This document shows positions 1-6,832 of a stretch of 14,671 nucleotides of DNA, piece by piece. The DNA comes from an uncultured Eubacteriales bacterium. GTDB taxonomy: Bacteria > Bacillota > Clostridia > Lachnospirales > Lachnospiraceae. The notes below the pieces were generated by a model. It had not been told where the DNA came from. It saw nothing but the letters and a program-made list of their open reading frames with translations, and did not search any database. The stretch lies in NCBI GenBank assembly GCA_900321145.1, contig ONVB01000360.1:1-14671 (forward strand), given 5' to 3'. Position numbers and translations under genes: made by a program. Each line of letters begins with the position of its first letter. The first letter of the stretch is position 1.

Positions 1-812
1 GCTTTAAAGCCGAGCTTATGGCCGAGAAGACCGAGGAAGCAAAAGGCAGGCTTGAAAACTTAGATGAGTTAAGAAACAAGATCGTCTCGTATGAGGAGTC
101 TTCCGAGAATCCGAGCTTAAGTGAGCTTTTGGAGGATGTCGCCCTGGTTTCGGGGACCGATGACGAGGATGAAGGCACCAAGACGGAGAAGATAACCCTG
201 ATGACGCTTCACAGCGCAAAAGGTCTTGAATTCCCTTATGTCTTTATAACGGGCATGGAGGAGAGGCTGTTCCCGAGCGGTATGGCTATGGATTCGGATG
301 ATCCCGATGCCGTAGAGGAAGAAAGAAGATTATGCTATGTAGGCATAACAAGAGCTATGAAGAAGCTGTATCTGACCAGTGCTTCACAGCGTATGATACA
401 CGGTAATACGAACTATAATAAAGAATCATGCTTTATAAAGGAGATACCGGAGGAACTTATGGATAGGGAAGAGACAGGAGCCGCTGGCTCCGGTGAAAAG
501 CAGTACAGCAACGAGAAACACGGCTTTGCGGATTACGGTTACGGACGTCCGAAGATGTTAGCAGGAGATTACAGTAAGAACAATCCGTATACAAAGGCTG
601 CCGATGCGGCAAATCCGGGCTTTGGAAAAGCATTTCCCATGGACGGAGATACGGGCTATGAGGTAGGAGATACCGTAAAGCACATCAAGTTCGGCAAGGG
701 CGTGGTCAAGTCGATCGTTCCCGCAGGCTCTGATAAGGAGGTTACGGTTGACTTTGAAAGAGTAGGGGAGAAGACTCTGTTTGCTTCGCTCGTAAAATTG
801 AAAAAACTGTAA
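1..812 (+). CDS. pcrA: ATP-dependent DNA helicase PcrA (UvrD family), 3' part only
   Basis: This is the C-terminal part of a superfamily 1A 3'-5' DNA helicase used in repair and in removing stalled replication or transcription complexes. The frame is open to the left edge (first full codon at base 3), so the ATG at 18 is an internal Met. Helicase motif V is at 204-233 (TLHSAKGLEF), and motif VI at 315-356 (EEERRLCYVGITRA) carries the arginine that contacts ATP. After a low-complexity Gly/Asn/Tyr-rich linker, the last ~50 residues (from 657, YEVGDTVKHIKFGKGVV) form the small Tudor-like domain that in PcrA binds RNA polymerase. That domain favours PcrA over Rep. No terminator is visible after the TAA. 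The next gene appears to have its own promoter, so this is probably the end of a unit that begins outside the window. Confidence 0.93.
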   Translation, partial: FKAELMAEKTEEAKGRLENLDELRNKIVSYEESSENPSLSELLEDVALVSGTDDEDEGTKTEKITLMTLHSAKGLEFPYVFITGMEERLFPSGMAMDSDDPDAVEEERRLCYVGITRAMKKLYLTSASQRMIHGNTNYNKESCFIKEIPEELMDREETGAAGSGEKQYSNEKHGFADYGYGRPKMLAGDYSKNNPYTKAADAANPGFGKAFPMDGDTGYEVGDTVKHIKFGKGVVKSIVPAGSDKEVTVDFERVGEKTLFASLVKLKKL

Positions 813-829
813 AAAAGATGATTTTCGGG

Positions 830-858
830 TGGAAATGAGACTGTGCTTGTGTTATAAT
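830..858 (+). promoter_or_regulatory. Probable sigma-A promoter with extended -10
   Basis: A perfect TATAAT is at 853-858, preceded by TG at 850-851 (TGnTATAAT, an extended -10). The hexamer 17 bases upstream (830-835, TGGAAA) matches the -35 consensus at four of six positions. Transcription would start near 865 and serve the small gene at 914. A second TATAAT at 881-886 has no -35 and lies too close to the start codon. Confidence 0.6.
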
Positions 859-913
859 ATGCGCAGTTGGGTTAAAGGCCTATAATACTAATAATATGAA
901 AGGAAGAAATGCC

Positions 914-1159
914 ATGAAGAAGATTGATGAAGTAAAGGTTGTTAAGGAAGACGAGTGCGTATCAAGCGCAAAGAACGCGTTTTTATCAGTAGCACTTATA
1001 GTTGGTATCATTACCATAATCGCAGGTATCTGCATAGCTGTTTATAAGTATCTTACTCCTGATTATCTTGACGATTTTGATGATTATGATGATGATTTTG
1101 ATGACAGCTTCTTTGATGATGACGATGATGATATCGATGAGGCTAAGGAAGAGGAGTAA
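914..1159 (+). CDS. Small single-pass membrane protein with Asp-rich tail
   Basis: The protein has 81 residues and no family I recognise. Its layout is a charged N-terminus (1-19), one hydrophobic segment at about 22-44, then a very acidic tail. Twenty-one of the last 32 residues are Asp or Glu, including six Asp in a row at 68-73. The ATG at 914 is preferred over the in-frame ATG at 896 because AGGAAG at 901-906 lies seven bases before 914, while nothing like a ribosome site precedes 896. It is a single-gene unit, with a promoter at 830-858 and a strong terminator at 1182-1214. The positive-inside rule is hard to apply because both flanks are charged, but the very acidic tail would normally be outside. 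Tail functions such as cation binding or electrostatic docking are guesses only. Reading as a real gene is supported by promoter, ribosome site and terminator together. Confidence 0.72.
   Translation: MKKIDEVKVVKEDECVSSAKNAFLSVALIVGIITIIAGICIAVYKYLTPDYLDDFDDYDDDFDDSFFDDDDDDIDEAKEEE
1070..1138 (+). repeat. GAT-codon-rich low-complexity tract
   Basis: This stretch inside the small membrane protein gene is made mostly of GAT triplets broken by TTT, TAT, GAC and ATC. It encodes the Asp-rich tail. The near-identical codons look like replication-slippage growth, so the length may differ between strains. Confidence 0.6.
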
Positions 1160-1181
1160 TCCGGTTATAGTATCATAAAAG

Positions 1182-1214
1182 AATGGGGCGCCATATGGCG
1201 CCCTATTGTTTTTT
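1182..1214 (+). terminator. Rho-independent terminator
   Basis: The arms GGGCGCC (1186-1192) and GGCGCCC (1197-1203) pair perfectly around an ATAT loop. Pairing continues outward through G1185-U1204, U1184-A1205, A1183-U1206 and A1182-U1207. The run TTTTTT at 1209-1214 follows. It ends the small membrane protein transcript and lies just ahead of the peptidase ribosome site. Confidence 0.88.
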
Positions 1215-1229
1215 AAGGGGATAGACAAA

Positions 1230-2345
1230 ATGACGAATAGATTAGACAGTATAAGGCAGCTGCTGAAAAAGCTGAAGATGGATGCGGTGCTTGTTACCGA
1301 CGGTTACAATATGCACCATATAAGCTCATACTCAGGACATGAGGGCGTTCTTCTCATCACCGGGGATAAGGCGTATCTTATCACTGACTCACGCTATACC
1401 GAGGCAGCCGGCAAGGAAGCACCTGACTTTGAGGTGTTTGATATAAAAGGAAAGAGGTATCCCGAGTATATCGACGAACTTCTTAAGAAGGGCACTTCGG
1501 GGAAAGTATCGGGCAGAAAGCTTAAATTGGGCTTCGAGGATAAATCCATATCCTACGAGGCCTACAGGAAATATGCCTCAGAGCTTGAAGGTACGGCGGA
1601 GCTTGTTGAACTCGGCATGGCTCTCACCGACTTAAGAAAGGTCAAGACGGAGTCAGAGCTTTCATGCCTGGCGAAGGCGGAAAGTATAGGTGATGATGCG
1701 TTTGCACATATCACGGAATATCTCAAGGACAACATTAAGAACAAGATCACGGAGACGGATGTGGCCTTAGAGCTTGAAGTATATATGAGAAAGCATGGCG
1801 CGAGCGGGTTAAGCTTTGATACCATAACGGCTTCGGGAGTCAACTCATCCATGCCCCACGCGGTACCTACCGGTAAGGTCATAGAAAAGGGAGATTTCCT
1901 TACTATGGATTTTGGTTGCGTGTATAAGGGCTACTGTTCGGATATGACAAGGACTGTGTTCATAGGCGGGGAGTCTGACATATCCGATGAGCAGCGCAGG
2001 GTGTATGAGACGGTATATAAGGCTCAGACCGAAAGCTTAAAGCTTATAAAGCCGGGAGCAAAGTGCAGCGATGTGGACAGATGTGCGAGAGATATCATAG
2101 CCGATGCGGGCTATGGGGACTTCTTCGGTCACGGACTCGGACACGGAGTAGGACTATACATACACGAGGAACCGCGCTTTTCGCCAAAGTGCGAAGAGGA
2201 ACTGGTGCCCGGAGTCGTGATCACCTGTGAGCCGGGGATATATCTCCCCGGGAGGTTCGGCGTGCGTATAGAGGATATGGTTGCCGTGACTGAGAACGGG
2301 TATGTGAATCTGGCACATTCAGATAAGCAGCTTATCTTTGTTTGA
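1230..2345 (+). CDS. Xaa-Pro aminopeptidase/dipeptidase, M24 family
   Basis: This is a cytoplasmic metallopeptidase that cleaves the bond before proline at peptide N-termini. The 371-residue length and two-domain layout fit the short Firmicutes type (B. subtilis YqhT/PapA group). A creatinase-like N-terminal domain (about 1-125) precedes the pita-bread catalytic domain. All five metal ligands are visible: D227 (MDFG), D238 (SDMTRT), H305 in GHGLGHGVG, E334 (CEPG) and E348 (RIED), with the conserved H312 in YIHEEP. The ATG at 1230 has AAGGGG at 1215-1220. A TTG at 1206 in the same frame is rejected because it lies in the U-tract of the upstream terminator. In B. subtilis the homologue sits beside efp, and here about 3.9 kb separates the two. 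No clear promoter is visible; expression may rely on readthrough or on an unrecognised site. The data do not separate aminopeptidase P from prolidase. Confidence 0.92.
   Translation: MTNRLDSIRQLLKKLKMDAVLVTDGYNMHHISSYSGHEGVLLITGDKAYLITDSRYTEAAGKEAPDFEVFDIKGKRYPEYIDELLKKGTSGKVSGRKLKLGFEDKSISYEAYRKYASELEGTAELVELGMALTDLRKVKTESELSCLAKAESIGDDAFAHITEYLKDNIKNKITETDVALELEVYMRKHGASGLSFDTITASGVNSSMPHAVPTGKVIEKGDFLTMDFGCVYKGYCSDMTRTVFIGGESDISDEQRRVYETVYKAQTESLKLIKPGAKCSDVDRCARDIIADAGYGDFFGHGLGHGVGLYIHEEPRFSPKCEEELVPGVVITCEPGIYLPGRFGVRIEDMVAVTENGYVNLAHSDKQLIFV
2321..2337 (+). terminator. Possible weak terminator overlapping the peptidase stop
   Basis: The arms AGATAAG (2321-2327) and CTTATCT (2331-2337) are perfectly complementary around a three-base loop. 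TTGTTTG follows, and a T8 run lies further on at 2361-2368. The stem has only two G-C pairs and is inside the last codons of the peptidase gene, so efficiency would be low. Confidence 0.3.
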
Positions 2346-2378
2346 AAGAAATATAATCTGTTTTTTTTCGCGGGAATA

Positions 2379-2387
2379 TGGTAAAAT
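2379..2387 (+). promoter_or_regulatory. Candidate extended -10 for the HD-GYP operon
   Basis: TGGTAAAAT at 2379-2387 fits the TGnTATAAT pattern with one mismatch. The region where a -35 should lie (about 2359-2364) is T-rich and matches poorly. It is the best promoter candidate in the 91-base gap before the HD-GYP gene. A TATAAT at 2352-2357 lacks any -35. No cyclic-di-GMP riboswitch-like structure is evident in this leader. Confidence 0.35.
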
Positions 2388-2436
2388 AAAACAGCCGTTT
2401 CGGTTTACTGAAGATAATGTAAGTGGAGAGAGCAAT

Positions 2437-3870
2437 ATGGGGATTTTAAAAACGATAAATGGCATATCCGTATATCTGTTTTATATCAGTTTCACAATCA
2501 TTTTTTACATATCATTGAAGAAGTGCTTCTTAAGGGAAGGCGAAAGTAAGGTCAAACTGTTCTTTTGGTCGCTGCTCACTAATCCGTTCGTTGTATTTCT
2601 GTTGGCGGTCATTATCTCGCTTATAGTAATTGTCATATATACAGTGTGTAATGGGAATGCGTCAGGCTTGGGTAACAACGACACAGATTCTGCTTTCTGG
2701 AGAAACGAATTATTATATAGTAATGTGGCTGTTTTTATCGCCAGCATATTGTTTACATTTTTGATGATCCTGTTTTCGTATCTGATGGGAAAAGCTTTAA
2801 AAGCATATAACAAATCGCTGGTTATGTTCGTATACCTGACTTTCTCGGTGATCAGTTGCATGTATGACGATCGCAGTTCCTTTGCTTCCGAAAACGATAA
2901 CGCATTAAGCGGAATCCTCTTTGATGTGAACAATATTTTGTATCTTATAGTCGTTTGGGTTGTGTATTTCTTTATAATAAGGGCGTTATCCGAACTGTCT
3001 GACAGAAAGCGCAGGATAAACAGCAGGCTTTTCATCGTTCCGCCGACGGCATTTATGATAGGCTATGCTTCCTTGGATTTTGGTATATATATTTCCTTTA
3101 GCAAGGATGCGAATAGCGTATTTCAGCTACTGTCTTTGATGATCCTTGTTTTGTTCATATGGGCGTTCCACATTATCATCAGGAACATCAAAGCTACCGA
3201 TGATGCGCTTGAGGCAAAGGATGAGGTCAGAGTGCTTTCGGTAGAGATAATGGAGGCTCTTGCGAACACGATAGATGCTAAGGATAAGTACACGAACGGT
3301 CATTCGCTCCGTGTTGCTCAGTACTCACGAATGATTGCGGAGAAAATGGGACTATCAGCTGAAATGTGTGAAAATATATATTATATGGGACTTCTTCATG
3401 ATATAGGGAAGATTGGTGTTCCAAACGAGATAATAAACAAGCCCTCCAAGCTTACGGACTCCGAATACGATATCATAAAGACACACCCGGTGACAGGTTA
3501 TAATATACTGTCGAAGATTGAGAGCAGACCGAATCTGGCTTTGGGTGCCCGCTGGCATCATGAGCGTTATGACGGAAAGGGTTATCCTGACGGGAAGGCG
3601 GGAGAAGAGATCTGTCTTGAGGCAAGGATCATCGCGGTTGCGGATAGCTATGATGCTATGACGTCGAACCGCAGTTACAGGAAGTATATGCCTCGGGACG
3701 TTGTCAGAGGAGAGATTGAAAAGAATATCGGTACCCAGTTCGATCCCGAGGCGGCAAGGTGCATGCTGCAGATCATAGATGAGGATAAGGAATATACGCT
3801 TCATGAGGTTGCTGAAAACAAAGGGGATTTAAATCTGCAGAGCGATACGGTACAAGGTGCGGAAGGGTAA
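2437..3870 (+). CDS. Membrane HD-GYP protein, probable cyclic-di-GMP phosphodiesterase
   Basis: The 477-residue protein has about seven hydrophobic segments (roughly 9-27, 49-71, 96-117, 126-142, 164-184, 198-220 and 229-248). A short helical linker (about 250-275) leads to a cytoplasmic HD-GYP domain to about 450. HD-GYP domains hydrolyse the bacterial second messenger cyclic-di-GMP. The signature is intact: H289 (NGHS), H321-D322 (LLHDIGKIGVP), H374-H375 (WHHERYDGKGYP), G382-Y383-P384 and ADSYDAMT. An active metal-dependent enzyme is therefore expected. The N-terminal sensor is not one I can name. The ATG at 2437 is chosen because GGAG at 2425-2428 lies eight bases upstream. The in-frame TTG at 2338 overlaps the peptidase and would add a non-membrane leader. 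It is probably first in an operon with the two following genes (gap 27 bases, then 11). Confidence 0.9.
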   Translation: MGILKTINGISVYLFYISFTIIFYISLKKCFLREGESKVKLFFWSLLTNPFVVFLLAVIISLIVIVIYTVCNGNASGLGNNDTDSAFWRNELLYSNVAVFIASILFTFLMILFSYLMGKALKAYNKSLVMFVYLTFSVISCMYDDRSSFASENDNALSGILFDVNNILYLIVVWVVYFFIIRALSELSDRKRRINSRLFIVPPTAFMIGYASLDFGIYISFSKDANSVFQLLSLMILVLFIWAFHIIIRNIKATDDALEAKDEVRVLSVEIMEALANTIDAKDKYTNGHSLRVAQYSRMIAEKMGLSAEMCENIYYMGLLHDIGKIGVPNEIINKPSKLTDSEYDIIKTHPVTGYNILSKIESRPNLALGARWHHERYDGKGYPDGKAGEEICLEARIIAVADSYDAMTSNRSYRKYMPRDVVRGEIEKNIGTQFDPEAARCMLQIIDEDKEYTLHEVAENKGDLNLQSDTVQGAEG

Positions 3871-3897
3871 AAAACAAATGATACGGAGGAGAAAAGA

Positions 3898-5205
3898 ATG
3901 CCATTAAGTGAAGAGCAGAAAAAAGAACTGAAAAAAATGAATTCGGCTTCATTTGTGTACGGGGCTTCAAAGATGGAAGATGAGGAACTTGATTCGCTTT
4001 CGGCGGCACCGGAAGCGGTTATGCAGGAGGAAAATGCAGAGCAGCTTCGGAGCGAAAAACTCATTGAGATGATGCTTGTGGATACGGAAAGTGCGGAGAA
4101 GCTGAAAGAGGCATTCCCCGACCTTTACGAGAAGGCACGTGCAAAAGAAGCAAACCTTAACAGACAAGCTGAGGTAAGCGGTATGGATAAGGTAAAGCAT
4201 GACTTCTTCGGAAGCAAGAGAAAGGCGGCAAAGGCTTCTCTTGCGGATCTCAAATCCAAAAGGGATGTTTTGGAAAACAAGAAGGCTTTTGACCGTGCAG
4301 GCGCTTCGGCAACGGAGGCATTGCAGACAAGAAGGCAGGAGTTGGAACGTAAGAAGGCTGAGCTGGCCGCAAATGTTGACAGGGAGGATCCGAAGTATCA
4401 ATTAAGGCTGTATCATATAGACATGGCGATGGACAGGATTGATGCCGAACTTGGCGGTACCGCGACATATGCTAAAAGCTCTATTATGACAATCGATGCC
4501 TTGACGAAGACAACCGATTCTTTTATAGAGGGACAGGCTCGTCAGGGGGAGTTTATCTCCGGCTCTTATGTCGTTAACAGGAACGGTAATTACATTCCGT
4601 ATCAGGCGAACGGACGATACCGTGATATGTGTTATTTTACCACAGCGTTGAAGAGTGAGGATCAGGCGAAGCTTGATGATATGATAGAGTGTGCCGATGC
4701 TGTATATGTAATGCAGACCGGTTGCCATTCGGATGCAGGGTACTCTGAGGTTGACGGCAAGATGACTCAGGAAAAGGCATCGGTGGAAGATCAGTATGCT
4801 GCATTCAACAAGATCAACGACTATGCATTGATGACTTATAGGGAAATGAAAGACTTTGAGACGGATCATCCAAAGCTTTTTACCGATAATCCTGATCCTA
4901 AAGAGGTGTTGGAGGATTTTGAAGAGCTTAATGCGCTGTTCAGAAAAGCACAGTGTTCCAACATAATTACGAACAACACAGTTCTGAAATCCGATTTTTT
5001 CAAGAAGACACTTCGATTGAGTGCTAAAACGGATTTTATCAATATGACGAGATATATATCGTCAATGTCCGTTTTTACACTTAGGATTGTTGAATGGATA
5101 ATGGGTTATGCAAGATTTATGCAAGGCACCGGTCCTGATCCGGGAGCATTTAACCCGGAGCTGACGCTTAAGGCACATTATGATAAATGGAAACCGCAGG
5201 ATTAA
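3898..5205 (+). CDS. Uncharacterised 435-residue helical protein
   Basis: I do not recognise this protein. It starts at an ATG seven bases after an excellent GGAGGA (3885-3890). It has no signal peptide and no clear membrane segment, so it is probably cytoplasmic. Residues 1-90 are acidic and helical. Residues about 105-185 are rich in Lys, Arg, Glu and Ala with heptad-like spacing and probably form a coiled coil. From about 215 the composition changes to a more globular type, with GSYVVNRNGNYIPY (222-235), RDMCYF (242-247) and a Cys/His/Asp-containing stretch at 264-281 (ECADAVYVMQTGCHSDAG). A mostly helical C-terminus ends with the Pro/Gly-rich TGPDPGAFNP (411-420) and WKPQD. The globular part could be a small enzyme domain, but no known active site is identifiable. 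It sits between the HD-GYP and GNAT genes and is surely co-transcribed with them (27 and 11 base gaps). Confidence 0.85.
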   Translation: MPLSEEQKKELKKMNSASFVYGASKMEDEELDSLSAAPEAVMQEENAEQLRSEKLIEMMLVDTESAEKLKEAFPDLYEKARAKEANLNRQAEVSGMDKVKHDFFGSKRKAAKASLADLKSKRDVLENKKAFDRAGASATEALQTRRQELERKKAELAANVDREDPKYQLRLYHIDMAMDRIDAELGGTATYAKSSIMTIDALTKTTDSFIEGQARQGEFISGSYVVNRNGNYIPYQANGRYRDMCYFTTALKSEDQAKLDDMIECADAVYVMQTGCHSDAGYSEVDGKMTQEKASVEDQYAAFNKINDYALMTYREMKDFETDHPKLFTDNPDPKEVLEDFEELNALFRKAQCSNIITNNTVLKSDFFKKTLRLSAKTDFINMTRYISSMSVFTLRIVEWIMGYARFMQGTGPDPGAFNPELTLKAHYDKWKPQD

Positions 5206-5216
5206 GGAGAAAACAG

Positions 5217-6065
5217 ATGGAGGAACGCATTTTTGTACTTGATAAAGAAACTTTCGGGATATTCTCGGAGTTGTATACCGGACTTCTCGATCCTGCTTCT
5301 CTGTTAAGTGACGGAAGGATCGCCCTGGGAGTTATATATGAAGAACAGCCGGTAGGGCTTCTTATTGCCACTGTTTCCGATGAGGCGGCATGGCTGGACT
5401 GGCTTTATGTTAAAGAGGATTACAGAAACAACGGTTTTGGCTCGAGTGTTTTGTATCATTTCCTGGATAATATCGTTAAGCATACTGCTTGTGAAGAGGT
5501 AAAAACAGCCTGTTCGGACAGGGCTGTAAGAAGATTTTTTTCGGGGTGTGGTTTTAGCTTTGACAGGTTCAAGACCAGTGCTAAATATGAGACGGATATC
5601 AGCGGGATCAAGGATATGGGCGAATCGGTTGAAGATCCGTGCATCATACCGGTATCTTCACTTACCCGCAAGCGTCTGAACATCCTGGAACAGACATTTA
5701 CGGAAAGCTCTGAGCTTCAGGTAGGTATAAAGCTTCCTATTGTGCCGGAGGGTTACTATCCGGGTTCCGCGGTTTATTTTTCGGAAGATAAGCCTGAAGC
5801 GGCATTGTTTCTTAAGGAAGATGAAAAGGGCGTGAGTATAGCTTATGCTTTCGTAGCGCCGGGATGTCCCAAAAGCCTGGTTAAGCTGATGGCCTATGCA
5901 AAAGAGAAGATTATCGAGCAGAAGGGCGAGTCTGTTATCTTATCCGCAATCGCTCTTAACACTTCTTCGAAAAAGCTCGTGGAAAAGGTATTTCCGAACG
6001 CTGAGAAGACTATTTGTTATACCGGCACGATGGACCTTTTCCCTATGCGAATGGCAACGATATAG
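5217..6065 (+). CDS. GNAT-family N-acetyltransferase with degenerate second half
   Basis: The 282-residue protein likely transfers an acetyl group from acetyl-CoA to an amine; its substrate is unknown. The N-terminal half (about 30-130) has the GNAT core: a strand ending AAWLDWLYVKEDY, then the acetyl-CoA pyrophosphate loop R70-NNGFG-S76 and the following helix. Residues 108-114 (FSGCGFS) resemble the typical late GNAT segment. The C-terminal half (about 145-282) looks like a second GNAT fold, with GVSIAYAFVAPGCPKSLVKLM at the place of strand 4 and helix 3 but without the Gly-rich loop. The ATG at 5217 is preferred because AAGGAG at 5204-5209 lies seven bases upstream. The earlier in-frame ATG at 5187 lies within the preceding gene and has no such site. 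It is the last gene of the three-gene run; no clear terminator follows. Confidence 0.85.
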   Translation: MEERIFVLDKETFGIFSELYTGLLDPASLLSDGRIALGVIYEEQPVGLLIATVSDEAAWLDWLYVKEDYRNNGFGSSVLYHFLDNIVKHTACEEVKTACSDRAVRRFFSGCGFSFDRFKTSAKYETDISGIKDMGESVEDPCIIPVSSLTRKRLNILEQTFTESSELQVGIKLPIVPEGYYPGSAVYFSEDKPEAALFLKEDEKGVSIAYAFVAPGCPKSLVKLMAYAKEKIIEQKGESVILSAIALNTSSKKLVEKVFPNAEKTICYTGTMDLFPMRMATI

Positions 6066-6127
6066 GGATCGGGCGAAGGGGCGGATTTCGGAAAACCATG
6101 CAGTATTTGCACTGCGCAATAAAATGC

Positions 6128-6156
6128 TTGCAAAAAAGGCCGAGATATATTAGAAT
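6128..6156 (+). promoter_or_regulatory. Sigma-A promoter of efp
   Basis: The -35 TTGCAA (6128-6133) and -10 TAGAAT (6151-6156) are separated by exactly 17 bases, each with one mismatch from consensus. Transcription would start near 6163, giving a leader of about 40 bases. The rest of the 137-base gap after the GNAT gene holds only a 5-bp hairpin (6100-6115) with no U-tract. Confidence 0.75.
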
Positions 6157-6202
6157 GTCTCTATCTTTGTAAAGATTTAGGAAAGTTTTAAGGAGGAAAA
6201 CA

Positions 6203-6760
6203 ATGATTTCAGCAGGCGAATTCAGGAACGGTGTTACCATAGAGTATGAGGGTAATATATACCAGATCATCGAGTTCCAGCATGTTAAGCCGGGTAAGGG
6301 CGCAGCATTCGTAAGAACAAAGTTAAAGAATATCAAGAGTGGTGGTGTTGTGGAGAAGACCTTCAGACCTACCGAGAAGTGTGAGACAGCTCACATAGAC
6401 AGGAAGGATATGCAGTATCTCTACAATGACGGTGAGTTATATAACTTCATGGACAATGAGACTTATGAGCAGATCGCGCTCAACAAGGATGTTGTAGGAG
6501 ATTCCTTAAAGTTCGTTAAGGAGAACGAGAACTGTAAGATAGCTTCCTACAAGGGACAGGTATTCTCGGTTGAGCCTCCTCTCTTCGTAGAGCTTCTTAT
6601 AACAGAGTGTGAGCCGGGTGTAAAGGGTGATACGGCAACAGGTGCTACAAAGCCTTGTACTGTAGAAACAGGTGCTACCTTGAACGTTCCCCTCTTTGTA
6701 AACCAGGGCGATACGATAAAGATCGATACACGTACCGGTGAGTACTTATCAAGAGTATAA
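6203..6760 (+). CDS. efp: Translation elongation factor P
   Basis: EF-P binds between the P and E sites of the ribosome and relieves stalling at runs of proline codons. The 185-residue length is standard. The N-terminal KOW-like domain (about 1-65) carries the loop HVKPGKGAAF with K32, which matches the lysine modified in Bacillus EF-P. The two OB-type domains follow, and the protein ends with the conserved GEYLSRV. The loop is the lysine type, so an Arg-rhamnosylation (EarP) pathway is not expected. No modification enzyme gene is visible here. The ribosome site AAGGAGG (6190-6196) is six bases before the ATG. It has its own promoter (6128-6156) and is followed by a strong hairpin before the next gene. 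Confidence 0.97.
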   Translation: MISAGEFRNGVTIEYEGNIYQIIEFQHVKPGKGAAFVRTKLKNIKSGGVVEKTFRPTEKCETAHIDRKDMQYLYNDGELYNFMDNETYEQIALNKDVVGDSLKFVKENENCKIASYKGQVFSVEPPLFVELLITECEPGVKGDTATGATKPCTVETGATLNVPLFVNQGDTIKIDTRTGEYLSRV

Positions 6761-6781
6761 TAATAGGATTTATGCTAAAGT

Positions 6782-6805
6782 GTAGGAGGGGGGAACCCCT
6801 CCTAC
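6782..6805 (+). terminator. Strong intercistronic hairpin, partial terminator or processing site
   Basis: The arms GTAGGAGGGG (6782-6791) and CCCCTCCTAC (6796-6805) pair perfectly over 10 bp around a GGAA (GNRA-type) tetraloop. The following TTGATTATAT is only moderately U-rich, so termination may be partial. It lies 21 bases after the efp stop and 27 bases before the next start codon. It could lower expression of the downstream operon or protect the efp mRNA end. Confidence 0.6.
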
Positions 6806-6832
6806 TTGATTATATCGAGGGGGTTACGCAGT

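Noticed and set aside
986..1228. Open frame on the - strand opposite the small membrane protein, rich in Ile
   Set aside because: Its Ile-rich sequence is simply the reverse complement of the GAT repeat; it spans a terminator and has no ribosome site.
1206..1229. Upstream TTG start for the Xaa-Pro peptidase
   Set aside because: It lies inside the terminator U-tract and AAGGGG at 1215-1220 points to the ATG at 1230.
2338..2436. Upstream TTG start for the HD-GYP protein
   Set aside because: It overlaps the peptidase end and adds a leader unlike a membrane protein start, while the ATG at 2437 has a proper ribosome site.
2346..2436. Possible cyclic-di-GMP riboswitch ahead of the HD-GYP gene
   Set aside because: The leader is short and only a 5-bp hairpin with a wobble pair is visible; none of the conserved GEMM segments is recognisable.
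3773..4401. Several long - strand open frames opposite the orphan gene
   Set aside because: They have biased Ser/Leu composition, no ribosome sites and no family resemblance, and they overlap a + strand gene with clear start signals.
6066..6127. Terminator after the GNAT gene
   Set aside because: The only stem (GCAGT/ACTGC at 6100-6115) has five pairs and no U-tract.
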